A stretch of DNA of 64,000 nucleotides from Gelidibacter salicanalis. GTDB taxonomy: Bacteria; Bacteroidota; Bacteroidia; Flavobacteriales; Flavobacteriaceae. The stretch's first letter is position 1, and every line of letters starts with the position of its first letter. Both the position numbers and the translations under genes were made by a program. Shown here piece after piece: positions 7,973 to 19,163 of this stretch. Where the stretch lies: contig NZ_JAEHJZ010000009.1 of NCBI RefSeq assembly GCF_016469035.1, forward strand, positions 1-64,000. Direction: 5' to 3'. The notes under the pieces are model-generated. The model was not told the origin of the DNA. It saw nothing but the letters and a program-made list of their open reading frames with translations, and did not search any database.

Positions 7973-10900
7973 CTAAATCGAGATATGAACCTCGACCTCA
8001 TGGAGTATACCATCATCTTTTAGTGGGAAAATATTCCCTTTGCCCTGCTCATTTTCCATTTTCCACCACGATCCTTCAGTGTCTTTTTCCTGAAATACTG
8101 TGATATTGTACGGAGTAGTTTTAAAACGGTAACTAATAGTTACTGAAGGCCATTCTTCAGGGTAGCAGGGTGTGAACTTCAGTTTATCCACGAGAAGTTC
8201 CATACCTAACAAGGAACCAATAATAAATTGATTCATCCAACCTGAGGAACCGGTGTACCAGGTCCATCCGCCACGGCCTCGATGGGTTTCATTGGCGTAA
8301 ACATCAGCAGCCATCACATAAGGCTCGACTTTATAAGTCTGCACATCCTCCTGATTTAAGGCATGATTAACAGGTTGTACCATACTAAAGAGTTCATAGG
8401 CTGTCTTCCTGTCTCCCAGCGCTGCAAAAGCCATTAAAGTCCAGATAGCAGCATGCGAATATTGCCCTCCATTTTCTCTTACGCCTGGCACATATCCTTT
8501 GATATATCCCGGGTTCAAATCAGAGGTGTCAAACGGCGGATCTAAAAGCTGGATGATTTTCATATCTCTTTTGACCAGGTTTTTATTTAAGGAATCCATG
8601 GCTTGGTTCCTTCTGTCTTCTGGTGCAGCGCCAGTCAATACAGACCAACTTTGGGAGATGGCATCAATGCGACATTCTTCATTTACTTTTGATCCTAGAG
8701 GTGTTCCGTCATCAAACCAGGCGCGTTTATACCATTCACCGTCCCAAGCAGACTTCTCAATATTGGATTGTAATTTAATGGCTTCTTCTTTACAGGTTGA
8801 AGCAAATTTAGTATCACCATATTTAGTGGCGACTTGCTCAAAATTGGTTAGAATATCATAAAGGAAAAATGCCAGCCAAACACTTTCTCCTTTGCCTTCA
8901 TTCCCTACTTGATCCATGCCGTCATTCCAATCACCAGAACCGATTAGCGGCAAGCCGTGTTTTCCAAAACGGAAGCTATGATTTATAGCGAGACGACAAT
9001 GGTGGTACAAGTTGGAACTTGAAGTTCCACTGATTGGTAAATCATATAGGGAGTCTTCGCCTTCAAGCAACAGTCTGGATTCTAAAAATCCGGTTTGCTC
9101 ATTCAGTATTTCCAAATCACCAGTAGCATTTAAATATCTATAAACCACAAATGGCAGCCATAACAAATCATCAGAACAATTGGTGCGCACGCCTCTTCCT
9201 ACCGGTGGATGCCACCAATGCTGGACATCACCTTCCGTAAATTGTCGGGAGGCATTTAAAAGAATTTGTTTACGGGCAAACTCAGGTTTATTGTGCAATA
9301 AGGACAGCACATCCTGAATTTGGTCTCTGAAACCAAAGGCGCCTCCGGATTGATAGAATCCACTACGTGCAAACAATCTAGAAGCGATGGTTTGATAGGT
9401 AAGCCATCCATTGGCCAAAAGATTTAAAGACTCATTTGGGGTTTGAACCTGCACCGTAGTTACGATCTCATTCCAGTAGTCCTTCATCTGGTCATAAGAT
9501 TGTTTAATTACATTCAGGTTTGAAAAATCCTGAGTGAGTTTTATAGCTGAGGCCTTGTCCTCGCCACTACCAATAAGAAAAACAACCTCTCTTTCTTCTC
9601 CTGCCAATAAATTAAATTTTCCTTGTAAACCAGCGCAGGTGTCTCGTCCGGCCCCAATTTTCCCTCTAAGATCTTGACGGTATAAAGCCTGGGGATTGGA
9701 AAGATTCCTGTTTCGGCCAATAAACTTCGAACGGTCAGTGGTATTACTGTATTTATTCACACCAATAATCTTAAAAAACACTACCCGGTTGGCAAAAGCA
9801 TCATTGTAATTGTTACGAAAGAACAAAGCGCCACACTGTACATCATACTCTGAAAGAACATGCATGTTGGTTTTAGAGCGGACATCACCCAATATAATTT
9901 CTAGGTAGCCTGTAGCAGAAAGTTTTCGTAATCGGTCTGTATTGTTTTTTATGGTAAGCACTACAAACTTTACGGGTGCCTCCTTGTCCACAAACACTTT
10001 CATTTTGGATGCTATGCCGTTTTCTATATGTTCATAACCGGTATAACCAAAGCCATGTGTCGTCATATAATTCGATTCGCTTTTTATAGGAAATGGCGCC
10101 GGCGACCAAAATAGTCCGGTATCCTCATCACGCAGGTAAAAAGCTTCACCTCCCATGTCTGTCACCGGATCATTATGCCAGGGAGTAATGCGATATTCAT
10201 GTGCATTCACGGCCCAAGTGTAGGCTGAGCCACTTTCAGAAACTACTGTTCCAATAGTAGGATTTGCAATAACGTTCACCCAGGGTGCCGGCGTAGTTAC
10301 CTCTTTATCAATTAGAATTTTATATTCTTTTCCATCTGACGTAAAACCTCCCGTTCCATTGAAAAATTTAAGGTCTTGTGGCATCACTACATTTTCAACA
10401 CTAATTTTTTCGGAAGTTTGGTGTTTAACATCTAATAAAGGTGACGAACCTATTTCTCTGTACTGCCTTGATATTTGCTTTGATAGGGAGCCATCAGTAT
10501 CGGTAATAATGATTTTGGCAACGCTTTCAAATAAGATACGGTCCTCTGAGGAAATTTGATCGGTTGATTTTACATATATTTTTCCTGGGATATGGCTGGT
10601 CAATGAGTCACCAGCTGAAATCATTCCTAAGATCTGGTCTTGCAATTCGTGTCGGTATGAACCATGGTCCTCATTCCAGATCACGAGATCTACGGTCAAG
10701 CCTTTTAGTTGCCAATACCCGTGAGCCTTAATCATTTGTGTAACCAAATCCAGATTTTCCGAGTTGAATATTTGTAACAAAACGATCGGCAAGTCGCCGG
10801 ATACTGAATGGCTCCAAAGTCCTGACTGACCTCTGAAATTGTTTTTGATCACGGTCTCATTGGCGCGCAGAGCCGGATTTGAATAAATAATCGAAGCGGC

Positions 10901-13900
10901 TAATTTTCCAAATAGTTGGGCATCCACTTCCGTGGCATTTATTTGCCTTAACAAAACCTGACTATGCGTCCAGGAAAGATCCAGTGCTCGTTTTTTAAGA
11001 TTCTTATCCCTGTATTTATGCATGAGCGATTCACTTTCTTCGCGACTTTCACAAATACCATATATAAGGTCGATGGTTGCAGTGCTGAATGGCTTAATGG
11101 TGATCCGGTATTTTGTAGCCATTACAGGATCTAAAACGGCACCTTGGTTGCCAGCTAATTTACCGATATCAAGCGCCTGAGGATTAGCCAAGGTTCTTCC
11201 CCTACCAATAAATTGCATGCGGTCTGTTTCAAACGACACTTCTTCCACTTCCGCTCCATAGGCATCCATTAAATGGAATAAATGGGGTGGCATTTCATCT
11301 TTGGAACGCGGTCTTCTTGTGGCAAAAACAGCATTATATTCAGGTTGGATATCTGTTTGAACAAAAAGATTACTGAATGCAGGATGAGCTTCGTCAGAGG
11401 CCTGGGTTGCCAAAACAATCTCTGTATAACTCGTAACTTCCAGAATTTTTGAGGATTTCGACCGGTTCGTAATTTTTATTTTTCTTATTTCTACATTATC
11501 TTCAGGGGAAACCACAATTTGGGTTTTAGTTTCAAAACCAAAATCCTGCCGTCGAAACTCGATGGTTCCCTGAGAAAATATAGTTTCATAATTTTCGGAA
11601 GACTGAAGGGTGGGATGGTAGGTGTTAGACCAGAAATTCCCACTATCGACATCTTTTATATAACAAAAAATGCCGTAATTATCTTTAATAGCATCTTCAC
11701 GCCATCTTGTTACTGATATGTTTTTCCAGCGGCTGTAGCCTCCTCCTGAATTGGTTACCATGACCTGGTATTTACCATTACTGAGTAATTGTACTTCGGG
11801 TATAGGTGTATTGGGTGTATTTATGACTCTTAATTGTGCATGTGCTTCCGTAGTGTGTATCTCAGTAATTTTAGCCGTATGCGCATGAAAAATGGATCGC
11901 TTAGGAATCCGTTCCTGCAATAGTGGCAATGTCGCCTGAAAGCGCAATTCCGCTGCAAATCGATTTTGCATTGGTTTGTTTAATAAGACATACGCAAAAG
12001 ATAAGAATCCCATCCCCTGATGATGAGCCATAAAGGAATTGATCAGCACATGGTTTTCGCCACGAGGTAAACGTGTTTTGGTATAATCAATGGCTTCTAA
12101 AAAACCGTATTCCCCTTCTAAACCTTTCTCCGATAAAAGTTCTAAATTAGATGCGGCTTTTTTAGGCGCAACCATTAAAGCCAGCATGCTAGCATACGGT
12201 GCTATGACTAGATCTTCCTCTAATCCGCGCTTCAATCCCAACCCTGGCACCCCGAAAGCGTGGTATTGATAATTCAAGCTGGCATCCACACTGTTATAAC
12301 CAGATTCGGAGATGCCCCAAGGCACATCACGTTTTTTAGCGTATTCTATCTGCCGTTTTACCATAGCAATATTGGTAGCATGTAATAACGTGTTTTCATA
12401 GGTTGGCATAACTAATTGAGGCATCAAATATTCGAACATCGATCCGCTCCAAGAGAGTAAAATAGCCCCATCTTTCGAATCGGTGAGTAAACGGCCCAAG
12501 GAGAACCAGCTTTCCTGAGATAATAGTCCCTGTGCAATGCCCACAAAAACGCCCATTCTCGCTTCTGAAGCCAGCATATCATAAAAGCTATCATCTCTCC
12601 GCAACTCATCCACATTATAACCTATGGAAAGATGATAAGTGTTTTTATCTATTAAAAATTCATAATCCACAATGCTCAATTGCTCCAATTGCTCGGCCAA
12701 TTCTTCAATATAAGTGAGTTTTTCCGGAATAAAATCGACTCCATTTTTTAAAGCAGTTTCTACTTTTATCAGCCAGTCAGCCTCCCCGCTTGTTTCATTT
12801 TTGTATTGATCAATTTGTTGACTTAACTCACCATTTATTTCTCGAAGAGAGAGAAGCGAATGATTAAAGTCCAATTTTGATAAACCAGTAAATGATTCCG
12901 GAATGGGCAATAGATGCAACCAAGGAATTTGTCTGTATAAATCTTCTCGAGTGTTTTCAATTTGATTTTTTAATTGAAGCATCCATTTACCGATTTCCAA
13001 ATGCTCATCAAACACTGTGAGATTCTCGCCGAGAGCCATCAGGTCATCGAAATTTCTCTTTATTACTGACAAAGATTTGTTCTTTTCACGAATAGCATTG
13101 CCTAGTAAATTTTCTATAGTTTCTATAGTTTCATCCTTTTCATCTTTCAGCAAATCCTTTATAACTCCTATTGTAGAGTAAAGACCATTATAGCTTTCAA
13201 TATTGAAAATTGGATTGGATTTAAACGCTAAAATACCTTGTCGCAAAATAAGAAGATGCCCCACCAGATTGCCACTATCCACTGTGGATACATACGCGGG
13301 TCTCATGATAGCTAAGGATTGGGTGTCATACCAATTATAAAAATGGCCCTTGTAGCGCTCCATCTCATGTAATGTTTTGAGGGTGCTGTTGCATCTAGAA
13401 AGCATTTGCCCCATTGTGATATACCCAAAATCATATGCTGTAAGATTAGCCAGCAAAGAGAGGCCTATATTGGTAGGCGAGGTACGGTGGGCGATTACTG
13501 GATTAGGATGCTGTTGGAAATTGTCCGGTGGCAACCAGTTTTCGCCTTTATTCACAAAGTGTTCAAAAAAGCGCCATGTTTTTCTGGCCGCTTTATGAAG
13601 AAATATTTTTTGTGTCCGGGTAAGATCGGGAACTTCTTCTTTTTCCGTCAGACTTAATCCCCAGGCAATAGTGGGCGAAAGAAACCATAAAGTAAGAATA
13701 GGAATGGAAACAAAAAACGCCGGTAAATTTGAATATAGAAATAATACAAGGCAGATAAAAGACAACACTGGCCCAATCCACATTTTTCGATAAATGAACC
13801 AGTAATTATTTTTTGATTCTTTGGAAGCGGCGGCAGATGGTGTCCATTCCAAAAGTTTTTTACCGCTAACAATCATTCTCCAGTTGGTTTGGATGATCGC

Positions 13901-16660
13901 ATTTGTGAACCGATACGATTCATACGGCAATACAGCTATCCCAAATATAAAGCGCAATAATACTTCCTTGACAGAGTTACCTACTTCGGAAAGATGGGCT
14001 TTAAAGTCTATATCTTCCGGACGACGTATTAACCGCAGAAAAGCTGCAGCCATTACTGGTAATAGGATAATAATAGTAACGGTAAGTGTCCAAAACCATG
14101 GTTTGGGCAAGATGAACCAGCCAAGAATAAAAATCAATAAAAGAGAAAGAGGCAACACGCTTCTGCGCAGATTATCCACAATTTTCCAACGCGATAAAAG
14201 AGAAAGGTTGTTTCTGACAAACTCACCCTTTTTATTTCTCGCAAAGGGCAATATCCACGCGGCTATTTGCCAATCGCCCCTGATCCAGCGATGATGGCGC
14301 TTTATATCCTCTTCATAGCTGGAAGGATTCTTTTCATATAATATAACATCGCTTAACAAACCTGATCGCGTATAGCATCCTTCTAATAGATCATGACTAA
14401 GGATCCGGTTGTCGGGAAAAAGGTTGCCCACAACTTTTTCAAATATATCGACATCGTAGATACCCTTCCCAATAAAAGAGCCTTCTTCAAAGATGTCCTG
14501 GTAAACGTCAGAAGACGCCCGGGTGTAAGGATCTATCCCTTTCATGTCCCCTTGTAGGCGCAAATAAAGAGACGTTTTACTTTTAGGAAAATCTGAGGCT
14601 ACTCTTGGTTGCAAAATTCCATACCCTTGTACCACCCGCTTTTTTCTTTCGTCATAGACCGCAATATTCAACGGATGCACCATAGTGGCAATTAATTTCC
14701 AAGCGGTATCCCTTGGCAACTTAGTATCTGTATCAAGAGTGATTATATATTTTATACTTTTTAGATCTCCGTAATCTCCAACAATCCGACTAAAATCATT
14801 TTTATCTTCATCTCTTAACAGTGCATTTAAGGCGGACAGTTTCCCTCTTTTTCGCTCATACCCCATCCATTTATCTTCTTTTGGGTTCCATTTTCTCGCA
14901 CGGTGGAAAAGATAAAAAATATCCGGCTGTCCTGGCTGGTTGTATTTCTCATTCAATTGTTGGATTCTTTCACTCACCAGATTTAGAAACGACTGGTCAT
15001 CGGGTTTTGTTTCAGAGTCCGCATCGGTAAAATCGGTTAAAAGACTGAAGTGTAAGTTTTCGCCACGATTTGCCAAAAAGCGTATTTCGAGTGCTTCCAC
15101 GTTATCTTCAATTTCCTTTTTGCTTGAAAGCATTGACGGAATTGTTACCAAAGTGCGGTATTCAACAGGGATTCCTTTTGAAAAATCCAGTCTAGGTAAA
15201 ATTTTTGGTTTTATCCATAAAGTTGCCAGCCAGTTGGAGAAGGAAATAGCCAAATGAGCCGAGCCAACCATACATAAAAGCGCTAACAGAATAAGGAATT
15301 GCCAGCTAAAATCGCCATGGATCCAAGCTACCGAGAGCAACCCAAAAGCAAAAGCCAATGTAAGAAAGGATATTAAAGAAAGATAAATGAAAACTGGTCT
15401 TTTTTCCATGAAACTGGTCAGACTTTGCTTTAAATTAAAGCGCATCTTCGTGGCATCCTTTAATTGGTAAAAGCCTTCACCTATCAGGTAATAACCTACA
15501 TGATTTTGTCTGTCAGGATGTATAGCTGTTGCATGGGATTTTTTAGTTAATTCAATAGTTTTCTCTGCAATTTCTATTTCAGAAAGAGCACTGTGCGCAG
15601 CAATACTTTCAATCACATGCCTGTATCTGTCTCGTGTAGTAAAATCCAATTGTGGGTAAATACCTGTGATGTCTTTCCGTAAGGTTTGCTCTACTATACT
15701 TGAGGTTTCTACAAATTTACGCCAGTCAGTTGTTCCGATGAAGCGCAACGTGCCAATGCTATTTTTAACGGATACCTGATCAGCGGCCTGTTTTTGGTTT
15801 TCGTGATAAACCAGGTCAGCACCAACAATCCCCTCCTTGGATAATTGTTGCTCCATCCAGCTTAGCGGTAAAGCAAAGGCGGGGCCTTTTCCTTGCAGTT
15901 TTCGGATAAATCCCGCAACAAACGGACTATTTAAAATAATGTCGGATTTGGCCATATTTGCAATGGTCAATACCAAATCGACAGGATCTTTTTTTACTGT
16001 TTCGATCATTTTATCGCTCCAATAATCTGCTATGTTATGGTCAATCATATCAAGAGCTATTTTTTCAGCAATCCTTCTAAGATTTTCGATAACAGCAAGC
16101 TTCATCATGATCGGGATAGCCCATAATTCTCCTAGGGTCAGAATTTTTTCTGATTGATAAGCCGAGATAAAACCTTTTAATCCATTTGAGTCGATGCGGC
16201 AATCACTGTGTGCAATTATTTCGAGAGCGATATCATACACCCGGGGCATACCTTTGGAGCTTCCATTGGCCAGATAAGGCAAACCTTCGCTATATTTTTT
16301 AGGTAGGTGTTTTTTAGAAGTAACAATCTGTTCCTCAATTAAATAAAAATTATCTAGGAGCCATTCTGCCGCAGGTGTGATTACCTGGCCTAATTGAATG
16401 CTTTCAACCAATAAGTTCCGGACCTCAATGAGGGTGCTTTCATTGTCATCCAATCTTTTTAAAAGCTTATCACTGCGCTTGCCCTTGAAGGTTTTATGAG
16501 ACCGTGCCACTATACTGGCATGGGTTATCATTTGGTCGAAGTTGTATAATTCTGAGCGAATGGGATCTGACGCAGTAGAATTTAAAAAGGCATTGCGCTT
16601 TTGAAAATATTTACGCATTCGAGATAACATTTCAATAACTGTAGTGCTTTTAACTTTCAT
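7973..16660 (-). CDS. ndvB-like: Cyclic beta-1,2-glucan synthase family protein (NdvB/Cgs-like: GT84 plus GH94)
   Basis: At 2895 aa it has the size of Brucella Cgs and Rhizobium NdvB. Order: a helical N-terminal region; membrane segments near 425-490; a GT84 glycosyltransferase domain (LDTDT near 642, the RHHRW motif near 792); more membrane segments near 850-900 and 990-1040; a glucoamylase-like domain; tandem beta-sandwich parts; and a C-terminal GH94 phosphorylase-like (alpha/alpha)6 domain with GSGDWNDGMD near 2572 and NGGQYSHAAIW. In proteobacteria such enzymes make and size periplasmic cyclic beta-1,2-glucan from UDP-glucose at the inner membrane. Here the product is inferred and could be a linear or different beta-glucan. 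The gene starts 42 bp after the PEP synthase stop codon and is probably co-transcribed with it from the operator at 19150-19163. Confidence 0.9.
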   Translation of the reverse strand: MKVKSTTVIEMLSRMRKYFQKRNAFLNSTASDPIRSELYNFDQMITHASIVARSHKTFKGKRSDKLLKRLDDNESTLIEVRNLLVESIQLGQVITPAAEWLLDNFYLIEEQIVTSKKHLPKKYSEGLPYLANGSSKGMPRVYDIALEIIAHSDCRIDSNGLKGFISAYQSEKILTLGELWAIPIMMKLAVIENLRRIAEKIALDMIDHNIADYWSDKMIETVKKDPVDLVLTIANMAKSDIILNSPFVAGFIRKLQGKGPAFALPLSWMEQQLSKEGIVGADLVYHENQKQAADQVSVKNSIGTLRFIGTTDWRKFVETSSIVEQTLRKDITGIYPQLDFTTRDRYRHVIESIAAHSALSEIEIAEKTIELTKKSHATAIHPDRQNHVGYYLIGEGFYQLKDATKMRFNLKQSLTSFMEKRPVFIYLSLISFLTLAFAFGLLSVAWIHGDFSWQFLILLALLCMVGSAHLAISFSNWLATLWIKPKILPRLDFSKGIPVEYRTLVTIPSMLSSKKEIEDNVEALEIRFLANRGENLHFSLLTDFTDADSETKPDDQSFLNLVSERIQQLNEKYNQPGQPDIFYLFHRARKWNPKEDKWMGYERKRGKLSALNALLRDEDKNDFSRIVGDYGDLKSIKYIITLDTDTKLPRDTAWKLIATMVHPLNIAVYDERKKRVVQGYGILQPRVASDFPKSKTSLYLRLQGDMKGIDPYTRASSDVYQDIFEEGSFIGKGIYDVDIFEKVVGNLFPDNRILSHDLLEGCYTRSGLLSDVILYEKNPSSYEEDIKRHHRWIRGDWQIAAWILPFARNKKGEFVRNNLSLLSRWKIVDNLRRSVLPLSLLLIFILGWFILPKPWFWTLTVTIIILLPVMAAAFLRLIRRPEDIDFKAHLSEVGNSVKEVLLRFIFGIAVLPYESYRFTNAIIQTNWRMIVSGKKLLEWTPSAAASKESKNNYWFIYRKMWIGPVLSFICLVLFLYSNLPAFFVSIPILTLWFLSPTIAWGLSLTEKEEVPDLTRTQKIFLHKAARKTWRFFEHFVNKGENWLPPDNFQQHPNPVIAHRTSPTNIGLSLLANLTAYDFGYITMGQMLSRCNSTLKTLHEMERYKGHFYNWYDTQSLAIMRPAYVSTVDSGNLVGHLLILRQGILAFKSNPIFNIESYNGLYSTIGVIKDLLKDEKDETIETIENLLGNAIREKNKSLSVIKRNFDDLMALGENLTVFDEHLEIGKWMLQLKNQIENTREDLYRQIPWLHLLPIPESFTGLSKLDFNHSLLSLREINGELSQQIDQYKNETSGEADWLIKVETALKNGVDFIPEKLTYIEELAEQLEQLSIVDYEFLIDKNTYHLSIGYNVDELRRDDSFYDMLASEARMGVFVGIAQGLLSQESWFSLGRLLTDSKDGAILLSWSGSMFEYLMPQLVMPTYENTLLHATNIAMVKRQIEYAKKRDVPWGISESGYNSVDASLNYQYHAFGVPGLGLKRGLEEDLVIAPYASMLALMVAPKKAASNLELLSEKGLEGEYGFLEAIDYTKTRLPRGENHVLINSFMAHHQGMGFLSFAYVLLNKPMQNRFAAELRFQATLPLLQERIPKRSIFHAHTAKITEIHTTEAHAQLRVINTPNTPIPEVQLLSNGKYQVMVTNSGGGYSRWKNISVTRWREDAIKDNYGIFCYIKDVDSGNFWSNTYHPTLQSSENYETIFSQGTIEFRRQDFGFETKTQIVVSPEDNVEIRKIKITNRSKSSKILEVTSYTEIVLATQASDEAHPAFSNLFVQTDIQPEYNAVFATRRPRSKDEMPPHLFHLMDAYGAEVEEVSFETDRMQFIGRGRTLANPQALDIGKLAGNQGAVLDPVMATKYRITIKPFSTATIDLIYGICESREESESLMHKYRDKNLKKRALDLSWTHSQVLLRQINATEVDAQLFGKLAASIIYSNPALRANETVIKNNFRGQSGLWSHSVSGDLPIVLLQIFNSENLDLVTQMIKAHGYWQLKGLTVDLVIWNEDHGSYRHELQDQILGMISAGDSLTSHIPGKIYVKSTDQISSEDRILFESVAKIIITDTDGSLSKQISRQYREIGSSPLLDVKHQTSEKISVENVVMPQDLKFFNGTGGFTSDGKEYKILIDKEVTTPAPWVNVIANPTIGTVVSESGSAYTWAVNAHEYRITPWHNDPVTDMGGEAFYLRDEDTGLFWSPAPFPIKSESNYMTTHGFGYTGYEHIENGIASKMKVFVDKEAPVKFVVLTIKNNTDRLRKLSATGYLEIILGDVRSKTNMHVLSEYDVQCGALFFRNNYNDAFANRVVFFKIIGVNKYSNTTDRSKFIGRNRNLSNPQALYRQDLRGKIGAGRDTCAGLQGKFNLLAGEEREVVFLIGSGEDKASAIKLTQDFSNLNVIKQSYDQMKDYWNEIVTTVQVQTPNESLNLLANGWLTYQTIASRLFARSGFYQSGGAFGFRDQIQDVLSLLHNKPEFARKQILLNASRQFTEGDVQHWWHPPVGRGVRTNCSDDLLWLPFVVYRYLNATGDLEILNEQTGFLESRLLLEGEDSLYDLPISGTSSSNLYHHCRLAINHSFRFGKHGLPLIGSGDWNDGMDQVGNEGKGESVWLAFFLYDILTNFEQVATKYGDTKFASTCKEEAIKLQSNIEKSAWDGEWYKRAWFDDGTPLGSKVNEECRIDAISQSWSVLTGAAPEDRRNQAMDSLNKNLVKRDMKIIQLLDPPFDTSDLNPGYIKGYVPGVRENGGQYSHAAIWTLMAFAALGDRKTAYELFSMVQPVNHALNQEDVQTYKVEPYVMAADVYANETHRGRGGWTWYTGSSGWMNQFIIGSLLGMELLVDKLKFTPCYPEEWPSVTISYRFKTTPYNITVFQEKDTEGSWWKMENEQGKGNIFPLKDDGILHEVEVHISI

Positions 16661-16702
16661 ATGAGTTGGATTGATTGGTGAAAATGATAGTCGTTTAATT
16701 CT

Positions 16703-19099
16703 CTAACCATGAACCATATTTTTGTTAGCCATTTGTTTTTCAGCTTTATTGATGTTTTCTATGCCTTGCAAAAGAGCATCTGGATTGAAAGAAATGCTAT
16801 CAATGCCTTCATTGACCAAAAATGAGGCAAATTCGGGGTAGTCACTTGGTGCTTCACCGCATAACCCTATTTTAGTATTTGTTTTTTTAGCAGACTGGAT
16901 GGCCATTTTAATAAACTGCTTTGGTGCTTCATTATTCTCATCAAAGAGGTTCATCAATAATTCAGAATCTCTGTCAATACCCAGTGTAAGTTGTGTGAGA
17001 TCATTGGAGCCAATTGAGAACCCGTCAAAGATCTCGGCAAATTGTTCGGCTAAAATCACATTGCTAGGGAGTTCTACCATTGTATATATTTCAAGGTTAT
17101 TGACACCGCGTTTTAATCCATTTTCTTCCATTACAGTCAATACCTTTTTGCCTTCTTCAATGGTTCTACAAAAAGGAACCATCACCTTTAAGTTAGTTAA
17201 TCCCATTTGCTCGCGTACTCTTTTAATGGCTTTACATTCCAATGCAAAACCTTCTTTGTACAAATCGCTATAATACCGTGCTGCACCTCTAAAACCTAGC
17301 ATCGGGTTTTCTTCATGAGGTTCAAAATCTTTTCCACCAATGAGGTTTGCATATTCATTGGTTTTAAAATCGCTTAAACGTACAATCACTTCTTTTGGAT
17401 AAAAGGCCGCAGCGATAGTGGCGATACCTTGCGATAATTTATCGACAAAATAATCCTCCTTATCTGGGTATGTTTCGGTAATTTTTTTAATTTCTTTCTG
17501 TATTGAATTGTCTGTGATCTTATTAAATTTTACCAATGCCATAGGATGTACTTTAACATGATGGGTAATGATAAATTCCATACGTAATAAACCTACACCA
17601 CTATTAGGATATTGGGATAGTTGGAAAGCACTATCGGGATTTGCGAGTATTAGTTTTGCTTCAGTTTTAGGCGTTTTAATATTGGAAAAATTTATTTCCT
17701 TTTTGCTATATGTGCCTTTTCCCTGATATATATACCCAACATTCCCCTCTGCACATGAAATAGTAATATCTTCACCTTCTGCAATGGCTCTTGTGGCATT
17801 ACCACAGCCTACAATTGCGGGGACACCTAACTCACGAGCCACAATGGCGGCATGGCTTGTTCGGCCACCTTTATTGGTAACGATGCCGGCTACTTGTTTT
17901 AACAATGGATCCCAATCTGGAGTTAAGGTATCGGTTACAATAATGGTATCGACCGGTAAGATGCCTACATTTCTTGGAGATTTTAACAGTTGGGCTTTAC
18001 CGATGCTTATTTTTGACCCTACGGCATTGCCTTGAGATAATAATTGCCCCTTCTTTAAAAGTGTATATTCAATAATGAGTTTTTTACTCCCTGTCTGGTG
18101 TACTGTTTCTGGACGGGCTTGTGTTATGAACATCTCATCTGTGATGCCATCTTTTGCCCACTCTATATCCATCGGTTTTTTATAGTGGTCTTCGATTATT
18201 TTTGCCCACCTTGACAATTCGATGATTTCATTGTCTGACAAGACAAATCGCAGCTGTTTCTTTTTTGTTGTTTTTATGTTTACAATGGTTGTTTTTTCCT
18301 TTTCATTAGCATACACCATGGTTAACTTTTTATCACCCATATTCTTTTGAACAATTGGGTAATAACCTTGTGCCAAACTCGGTTTAAAAATATAGAATTC
18401 GTCGGGGGTAACAACACCTTGAACAATATTCTCTCCCAATCCCCAAACCCCGGACAGTAGCATAATGTTTTCAAATCCTGATTCCGGATCGATGGTAAAC
18501 CCAACTCCAGAACATCCTTTATCTGCTCTTACCATAAGTTGCACACCAACAGACAAAGCAACATCGTGGTGTTTGAAACCTTTATCCTCTCTATATTTTA
18601 AGGCGCGATTGGTATACAAAGAAGCAAAACATTTTTTAACAGTCTGAATTAAGGCGTCGTTTCCTTTTATATTCAAATAGGTGTCGTGCTGTCCAGCAAA
18701 ACTGGCATCTGGAAGATCTTCGGCTGTAGCACTGCTTCGCACGGCAACCTCTTTTAATTCTTTACCACATAAAGTAGTATATTCAGATATAATCTCTTCT
18801 TTAAAATTTGAGGAAATAGTAGCCCCTAAGATAAGATCTCTTGTCCGTTTTCCGATGTCTTCGAGATTAGAATAGGCATTTTTGTCCAATTCATTTAAAA
18901 TGTTTTCTATTTGTGTTTGAATATCGTTCTTCTTCAGAAATTCCCAAAAAGCAAACGAGGTTGTTGCAAAACCATTTGGAATACGGACACCTTTTGAGGT
19001 TAATTCATTATACATTTCTCCTAAAGATGCGTTTTTGCCTCCAACACTACCAACATCCTTAATACCAACTTCGCCGAATTTTTTTATACGTGTCTCCAT
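16703..19099 (-). CDS. ppsA: Phosphoenolpyruvate synthase
   Basis: The 798-aa protein matches the length of E. coli PpsA (792 aa). An N-terminal ATP-grasp domain opens with GGKNASLGEMY. The swivelling phosphohistidine domain carries His416 in GGRTSHAAIVAREL, equivalent to the catalytic His of the family. The C-terminal PEP/pyruvate barrel shows SIGSNDLTQLTLGIDRDS and LCGEAPSDYPEF with the catalytic Cys; E replaces the more usual Q. It makes PEP from pyruvate and ATP (AMP and phosphate released) in the cytoplasm and so feeds gluconeogenesis. It is the first gene of a two-gene operon with the glucan synthase, which could be supplied with sugar nucleotides this way. Its promoter has the class II Crp/Fnr-type operator. 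Confidence 0.95.
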   Translation of the reverse strand: METRIKKFGEVGIKDVGSVGGKNASLGEMYNELTSKGVRIPNGFATTSFAFWEFLKKNDIQTQIENILNELDKNAYSNLEDIGKRTRDLILGATISSNFKEEIISEYTTLCGKELKEVAVRSSATAEDLPDASFAGQHDTYLNIKGNDALIQTVKKCFASLYTNRALKYREDKGFKHHDVALSVGVQLMVRADKGCSGVGFTIDPESGFENIMLLSGVWGLGENIVQGVVTPDEFYIFKPSLAQGYYPIVQKNMGDKKLTMVYANEKEKTTIVNIKTTKKKQLRFVLSDNEIIELSRWAKIIEDHYKKPMDIEWAKDGITDEMFITQARPETVHQTGSKKLIIEYTLLKKGQLLSQGNAVGSKISIGKAQLLKSPRNVGILPVDTIIVTDTLTPDWDPLLKQVAGIVTNKGGRTSHAAIVARELGVPAIVGCGNATRAIAEGEDITISCAEGNVGYIYQGKGTYSKKEINFSNIKTPKTEAKLILANPDSAFQLSQYPNSGVGLLRMEFIITHHVKVHPMALVKFNKITDNSIQKEIKKITETYPDKEDYFVDKLSQGIATIAAAFYPKEVIVRLSDFKTNEYANLIGGKDFEPHEENPMLGFRGAARYYSDLYKEGFALECKAIKRVREQMGLTNLKVMVPFCRTIEEGKKVLTVMEENGLKRGVNNLEIYTMVELPSNVILAEQFAEIFDGFSIGSNDLTQLTLGIDRDSELLMNLFDENNEAPKQFIKMAIQSAKKTNTKIGLCGEAPSDYPEFASFLVNEGIDSISFNPDALLQGIENINKAEKQMANKNMVHG

Positions 19100-19121
19100 A
19101 CTTTTAGTTTTAATAAGGTTA

Positions 19122-19163
19122 AAAATACTTCAATATTGGATGTCTTAAAATGATGCAGGTCAG
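19122..19163 (-). promoter_or_regulatory. Crp/Fnr-type operator and -10 of the ppsA / glucan synthase operon
   Basis: On the minus strand CTGACCTGCATCAT (19150-19163) is followed after exactly 22 nt by TATTTT (19122-19127); the ppsA start codon is about 22 nt further on, so the leader is very short. Confidence 0.65.
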
